Below the pieces are notes generated by a model that saw only the letters and a program-made list of their open reading frames with translations, had not been told where the DNA came from and ran no database searches. A stretch of DNA of 9,257 bases from JBLMZW01 sp050259035 (GTDB lineage Bacteria > Bacillota > Syntrophomonadia > Syntrophomonadales > DTU052): the NCBI GenBank assembly GCA_050259035.1, contig JBLMZW010000098.1:1-9257 (forward strand), written 5' to 3'. The position numbers and the translations under genes are program-made. Below, one piece after another: positions 6,222 through 9,257 of this stretch. The stretch's first letter is position 1. Every line of letters starts with the position of its first letter.

Positions 6222-7190
6222 ATGAAATACCGGGATTATTATGAGATCCTGGGGGTGCCTCGCGGGGTTTCCCAGAAGGAGATCCAGACTGCCTACCGCA
6301 AGCTGGCGCGGAAACTGCATCCCGACGTTAATAAAGAACCCGGGGCGGAAGAGCGGTTTAAGGAAATCAATGAGGCCTACGAGGTCTTAAAGGATGAGGA
6401 AAAGAGAAAAAAATACGACTCTCTGGGCAAGGATTGGCGCAACGGGGAAGCCTATTCACCTCCTCCCGGCTGGGAAAATGTGATTTTTGATTTCGGTTCC
6501 GGTGGGGGCGGTTTCCAAACCGGGGATGTCGGAGGATTCAGCGACTTCTTCGAGTCCTTATTCGGCCAGGGGCGAACTGGAAGGACCAGGCGTGCAGCCG
6601 GGGGCGGGTGGTCAATGCGGGGTTCTGACCAGGAGGCCGAACTGGGTCTTACCCTGGAGGAAGCCTATCATGGCGGAAAGAAGACCATCAGATTGGATAG
6701 GCTGGAGGCTGGACCCGATGGCGGTTATAGTCCGACCGCTAAGGAATACACCATTAACATACCGGTGGGAGTATCAGATGGCAGCCGCATCCGATTGGCT
6801 GGCCAGGGAAATCCCGGTCAGGGAGGCGGCAGCCCGGGTGACCTGTATCTTAAAGTGAGACTCCTGCCCCATTCGTTATTTACAGTGGATGGAACAGATT
6901 TAAATACCCGGCTGGTGGTAACCCCCTGGGAAGCGGCCCTGGGGAGCAAAGTGGAGGTTGCCACCCTGTCCGGCAAGGTTAACATGACCCTGCCCCCGGG
7001 AATACAATCCGGCCAGAAACTAAGGGTTAAAGGCAAAGGCCTGCCAGGCAAAGCCGGGGAGCATGGAAATCTGTACGTAAAAATTGAAATCAATGTGCCT
7101 AAAGAGCTCAGTCCGCGTGAGAAGGAGTTATTCGAGGAATTGGCAAAGGTCTCAGATTTTAATCCCCGCGCGGAAGGAAGGAGGGTATGA
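6222..7190 (+). CDS. cbpA: CbpA-type DnaJ (Hsp40, class B, no zinc finger)
   Basis: A 322-residue co-chaperone that delivers clients to DnaK and stimulates its ATPase. The J-domain spans residues 1-68 with YYEILGV at the start and the essential HPD at 33-35. A Gly/Phe-rich linker (about 85-130, with GFSDFFESLFG) follows. Two beta-barrel client-binding domains then run from about 135 to 305 (DQEAELGLTLEEAYHGGKK, INIPVGVSDGSRIRLAGQG, LPPGIQSGQKLRVKGKG). The CxxCxGxG repeats of class A DnaJ are absent, and the length fits CbpA (about 306 residues in E. coli). The ATG is preceded by GAGGTGG (6206-6212). Its stop overlaps the next gene's alternative start. The CbpM-like neighbour supports the CbpA rather than DnaJ assignment. 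Confidence 0.92.
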   Translation: MKYRDYYEILGVPRGVSQKEIQTAYRKLARKLHPDVNKEPGAEERFKEINEAYEVLKDEEKRKKYDSLGKDWRNGEAYSPPPGWENVIFDFGSGGGGFQTGDVGGFSDFFESLFGQGRTGRTRRAAGGGWSMRGSDQEAELGLTLEEAYHGGKKTIRLDRLEAGPDGGYSPTAKEYTINIPVGVSDGSRIRLAGQGNPGQGGGSPGDLYLKVRLLPHSLFTVDGTDLNTRLVVTPWEAALGSKVEVATLSGKVNMTLPPGIQSGQKLRVKGKGLPGKAGEHGNLYVKIEINVPKELSPREKELFEELAKVSDFNPRAEGRRV

Positions 7191-7192
7191 AT

Positions 7193-7501
7193 ATGGAATA
7201 TCGAACTTACGGAATAGTAGTACACTCCTTACGCCGGGGATTGCTGACGTTAAATGATATTGCCCGGGAGACGGGTATACACCCGGATCTGGTGGCCGAT
7301 CTGGTTGAACTGGGCCTTTTAGAACCGGAGCGTGAGAGCCCGGAACTCTTATTTACCGAGGATGCGGTTAAAACCGCCTGCCGGGCCGTGCGGCTGCATA
7401 CCCAACTGGGTATTAACTGGGTGGGGGTGGGGCTGGTGATGCATCTTCTGGATCGGATAGATGAATTAGAAGAAGAGATTCGGAAATTAAGGGGCGGTTA
7501 A
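7193..7501 (+). CDS. cbpM: CbpM-like chaperone modulator (MerR-fold)
   Basis: A 102-residue small protein. A MerR-type helix-turn-helix-like region lies at about 18-43 (LTLNDIARETGIHPDLVADL, then ELGLLEP). Next comes FTEDAVKTACRAVRLHTQLGINWVGVGLVMHLLDR and a short coiled coil, DELEEEIRKLR. The RAVRLxxxLxxxWxGxxxxxxLxD pattern matches CbpM, which binds the J-domain of CbpA and inhibits it. The Arg-Tyr recognition motif of true MerR/HspR regulators is missing, so DNA binding is less likely but not excluded. I chose the ATG at 7193 because AAGGAGG (7178-7184) lies 8 nt upstream. The ATG at 7187, which overlaps the cbpA stop, has the same site only 2 nt away. Tight coupling to cbpA supports a direct partner role. 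Confidence 0.8.
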   Translation: MEYRTYGIVVHSLRRGLLTLNDIARETGIHPDLVADLVELGLLEPERESPELLFTEDAVKTACRAVRLHTQLGINWVGVGLVMHLLDRIDELEEEIRKLRGG

Positions 7502-7518
7502 AGAAGCCAATAATAACA

Positions 7519-7536
7519 GCCAGGCTGGAGCCTGGC
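7519..7536 (+). repeat. Stem-loop just after cbpM
   Basis: GCCAGGC-TGGA-GCCTGGC is a perfect 7-bp stem with a tetraloop, 18 bp after the cbpM stop. No T-tract follows, so it is not a standard terminator. It may protect the 3' end of the dnaK-cbpA-cbpM message or attenuate read-through into clpB. Confidence 0.55.
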
Positions 7537-7542
7537 GATCCG

Positions 7543-7560
7543 GAGCCGTCCCCCTGTCAG
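7543..7560 (+). repeat. REP-like repeat, left copy
   Basis: GAGCCGTCCCCCTGTCAG matches the copy at 7861-7878 at 16 of 18 positions in direct orientation. The CCGTCCCC core with a nearby TGTCA resembles dispersed REP-type repeats that I recall from clostridial and deltaproteobacterial genomes. This copy lacks the inverted TGACA arm on its left, so it may be a partial or split unit. Confidence 0.6.
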
Positions 7561-7577
7561 GAGACACTGGAGCAGGA

Positions 7578-7850
7578 TGGCACGAAGTCCGGCAGTGCGG
7601 TGTATGACGAGCCGTTGAAACTCCCAGAGAAAATGAGGGCTATGAAACGGCTGGCGAAACAGGATGTTTCGACACCTTCCGCACCGCTAAGGATGGCGGA
7701 TCGGAAGGGTGCCGAGTCATACCGAGTTTGAGCACAGGAGTTTCAGGCGAGGAATCCCTCCGCACGGAGGACGTTCGTGCTAGCCAAAGTAATTTGACCA
7801 GGAGCGAGTGGCTAGTTTATCCCGGCCTTAAGGGCAACCTGAATCGTAGT
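7578..7850 (+). ncRNA. Highly structured noncoding RNA candidate, possibly HEARO/omegaRNA-like
   Basis: This covers most of the 395-bp gap between cbpM and clpB, which holds no plausible coding frame. Complementary segments seen are: TGGCACGAA (7578-7586) with TTCGTGCTA (7774-7782); GTATGAC (7602-7608) with GTCATAC (7716-7722); AGCCGTT (7610-7616) with AACGGCT (7646-7652); CACCTTCCG (7673-7681) with CGGAAGGGTG (7702-7711, one bulge) around CCGC/GCGG; CCTCC (7757-7761) with GGAGG (7766-7770); and CTAGCCA (7780-7786) with TGGCTAG (7809-7815). GAAACTCC (7617-7624), in a hairpin loop, pairs with GGAGTTTC (7737-7744) outside it, which makes a pseudoknot. The 7780-7782 bases are shared by two stems, so these may alternate. 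The multi-stem pseudoknotted form, and the GGAATCC plus GGACGTTCG segments, recall HEARO RNAs of IscB transposons from memory only. No IscB gene is present. Structure is well supported; the family name is tentative. Confidence 0.6.
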
Positions 7851-7880
7851 TCTGACAAGAGAACCGTCCCCGTGTCAGAA
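7850..7880 (+). repeat. REP-like hairpin, right copy, just before clpB
   Basis: TTCTGACA (7850-7857) pairs perfectly with TGTCAGAA (7873-7880) around a 15-nt loop that contains CCGTCCCC. The segment 7861-7878 repeats the left copy at 7543-7560. The hairpin ends 2 nt before the clpB ribosome binding site, so it could affect translation or limit transcript decay. Confidence 0.65.
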
Positions 7881-7896
7881 ATGGAGGTGAGAGTTG

Positions 7897-9257
7897 ATGA
7901 ATCCTAATAAGATGACGGAAAAATCAAGAGAGGCTTTACAGGAGGCCGAAACCCTGGCGGTGCGTTTCGGGCACCAGGAGGTGGATGTTGAACATCTTTT
8001 ACTGGCCCTTATGAGTCAACCGGAAGGCCTGATACCCAGATTATTCGAACGCATGGAGATTAATCCGCAAAAGGTGGCCCGGGATTTAGAGGATAACCTG
8101 CAGAAGAGGCCCAAAATCTCCGGAGGTTCCACCCAGGCGGGAAACATATATGTAACTCGTTGTTTGGGCCAGGTTTTAGCTAAAGCCGAGCAGGAGGCCT
8201 CACACTTAAAAGATGATTTCGTATCGGTGGAACACCTCGTCTTAGCGATACTGGATGAAGGAGCCGATAGCCCATCCGGCCGCATCTTAAAACAGGCCGG
8301 GGTTAACCGGGAATCATTCTTAAAAGCCTTAACCGCAGTGCGGGGCGGGCAGAGGGTAACCAGCCCGACGCCGGAGACTACTTATGAGGCCCTGGAACGT
8401 TATGGCCGCGATCTGGTGGCCATGGCCAAAAGCGGCCGTCTGGACCCGGTAATCGGCCGGGACAGTGAGATAAGGGATGTAATTCTGATATTATCCCGGA
8501 AGAGTAAGAATAACCCGGTTCTAATCGGAGAGCCCGGGGTAGGTAAAACCGCCATTGTTGAGGGGCTGGCCCATCGTATAGTACGGGGGGACGTTCCGGA
8601 TGGTTTAAAGAATAAGACCATATTCGAACTCGACATGGGGGCTCTTTTAGCCGGGGCCAAGTACCGGGGTGAATTTGAGGAACGCTTAAAGGCAGTTCTG
8701 GAAGAGGTTAAAAAGAGCGAAGGCAACATCTTGATGTTCATAGATGAACTGCATAATATCGTCGGTGCCGGCAAGGCCGAGGGGGCCATGGACGCCGGAA
8801 ATATGTTGAAGCCTATGCTGGCCCGGGGTGAACTGCACTGTATCGGTGCCACCACCCTGGATGAGTACCACAAACATATTGAGAAGGACGCAGCCCTGGA
8901 GCGAAGGTTCCAGCCGGTTCTGGTTGATGAGCCTACGGTCGAGGATACAGTCTCTATATTAAGGGGACTTAAAGAGAGGTTCGAGGTCTTTCACGGGGTT
9001 AAGATTCACGATAATTCATTGGTGGCGGCGGCTGTCTTATCGAATCGCTATATCTCGGACCGCTTTCTTCCGGATAAGGCAATTGACCTGGTGGACCAGG
9101 CCTGCGCCATGATAAGAACCGAGATTGACTCTATGCCATCTGAACTGGATGAGGCATCGCGCCGGATCATGCAGCTCGAGATTGAGGAAGCGGCTTTAAC
9201 CAAGGAGACCGACCCGGCCAGCCAGGAGAGGCTGGAGAACCTGCGCCGGGAACTGGC
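7897..9257 (+). CDS. clpB: ATP-dependent protein disaggregase ClpB (Hsp100), 3' end outside window
   Basis: 453 codons are visible without a stop, about half of a usual ~860-residue ClpB. The N-terminal double Clp_N repeat spans about residues 1-150 (MNPNKMTEKSREALQEAE; FVSVEHLVLAIL). The linker RVTSPTPETTYEALERYGRDL leads into the first AAA+ module. It carries Walker A GEPGVGKT (211-218), the pore loop near AKYRGEFEERL, Walker B LMFIDE (279-284) and the arginine-finger pair R336/R337 in ALERRF. The visible end (ELDEASRRIMQLEIEEAALTKE) starts the middle coiled-coil domain, which marks ClpB rather than ClpA and docks DnaK. GGAGGTGA (7883-7890) fixes the ATG; the TTG directly before it is less likely. 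ClpB hexamers thread aggregated proteins through a central pore, working with the DnaK and J-protein encoded upstream. Whether clpB is read from the dnaK promoter across the structured gap or from its own promoter is unresolved. Confidence 0.96.
   Translation, partial: MNPNKMTEKSREALQEAETLAVRFGHQEVDVEHLLLALMSQPEGLIPRLFERMEINPQKVARDLEDNLQKRPKISGGSTQAGNIYVTRCLGQVLAKAEQEASHLKDDFVSVEHLVLAILDEGADSPSGRILKQAGVNRESFLKALTAVRGGQRVTSPTPETTYEALERYGRDLVAMAKSGRLDPVIGRDSEIRDVILILSRKSKNNPVLIGEPGVGKTAIVEGLAHRIVRGDVPDGLKNKTIFELDMGALLAGAKYRGEFEERLKAVLEEVKKSEGNILMFIDELHNIVGAGKAEGAMDAGNMLKPMLARGELHCIGATTLDEYHKHIEKDAALERRFQPVLVDEPTVEDTVSILRGLKERFEVFHGVKIHDNSLVAAAVLSNRYISDRFLPDKAIDLVDQACAMIRTEIDSMPSELDEASRRIMQLEIEEAALTKETDPASQERLENLRREL

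Noticed and set aside
6487..6858. A 123-residue + frame inside the cbpA region, and several minus-strand frames opposite dnaK, cbpA and clpB
   Set aside because: They overlap well-recognised chaperone genes, have low-complexity or unlikely composition and no ribosome binding sites. They are frame shadows.
7794..7821. Possible clpB promoter, TTGACC with TTTATC at 16-bp spacing
   Set aside because: The -35 is good, but the -10 matches consensus at only about three positions, and both lie within the predicted RNA stems. Not strong enough to list.
7569..7850. Group II intron fragment in the cbpM-clpB gap
   Set aside because: No recognisable 34-nt domain V, no GTGYG-type 5' boundary and no reverse transcriptase/maturase frame.

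Overview
The window looks like chromosomal DNA of an anaerobic Gram-positive bacterium, most likely a clostridial or Peptococcaceae-type Firmicute. This is inferred from purine-rich AAGGAGG ribosome binding sites, a DUF169 protein, a Rrf2 regulator, a clostridial-type ECF sigma/anti-sigma pair, and REP-like repeats containing CCGTCCCC. No rRNA or other taxonomic marker is present, so the assignment is tentative.

Region 1 (1-1305, + strand, visibly AT-richer) holds the 3' end of an ECF sigma factor gene. Its stop overlaps the start of a one-pass membrane anti-sigma-like protein, and a clear intrinsic terminator follows. Region 2 (1356-3607) is a divergent pair. An AbgB-like M20 amidohydrolase lies on the minus strand, and a DUF169 protein with conserved cysteines lies on the plus strand. 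They share a 179-bp intergenic region with weak promoter candidates in both directions.

Region 3 (about 3669-9257, + strand) is the main interest: a protein-quality-control locus. It runs from an Rrf2-family regulator with three cysteines (putative Fe-S ligands), through dnaK, a zinc-finger-less DnaJ (CbpA type) and a CbpM-like MerR-fold protein, to clpB, which runs off the window end. The order resembles the actinobacterial dnaK-grpE-dnaJ-hspR-clpB operon, but grpE is absent, CbpM sits where HspR would be, and no CIRCE or HAIR element is visible. Instead, a near-identical palindrome (AAGTGGACNANNNTNGTC) lies just upstream of both the Rrf2 gene and dnaK. This suggests that an autoregulated, possibly redox- or Fe-S-sensing Rrf2 protein controls the disaggregase machinery. 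The DnaK also carries the extra ~22-residue segment in its ATPase domain that typical Firmicute and actinobacterial DnaKs lack.

The 395 bp between cbpM and clpB has no plausible protein gene. It contains many complementary segments that fold into a multi-branched structure with a pseudoknot. Two copies of a REP-like CCGTCCCC repeat flank it. It is best read as a structured noncoding RNA, possibly a standalone HEARO/omegaRNA-like element, inserted in or co-transcribed with the chaperone operon.
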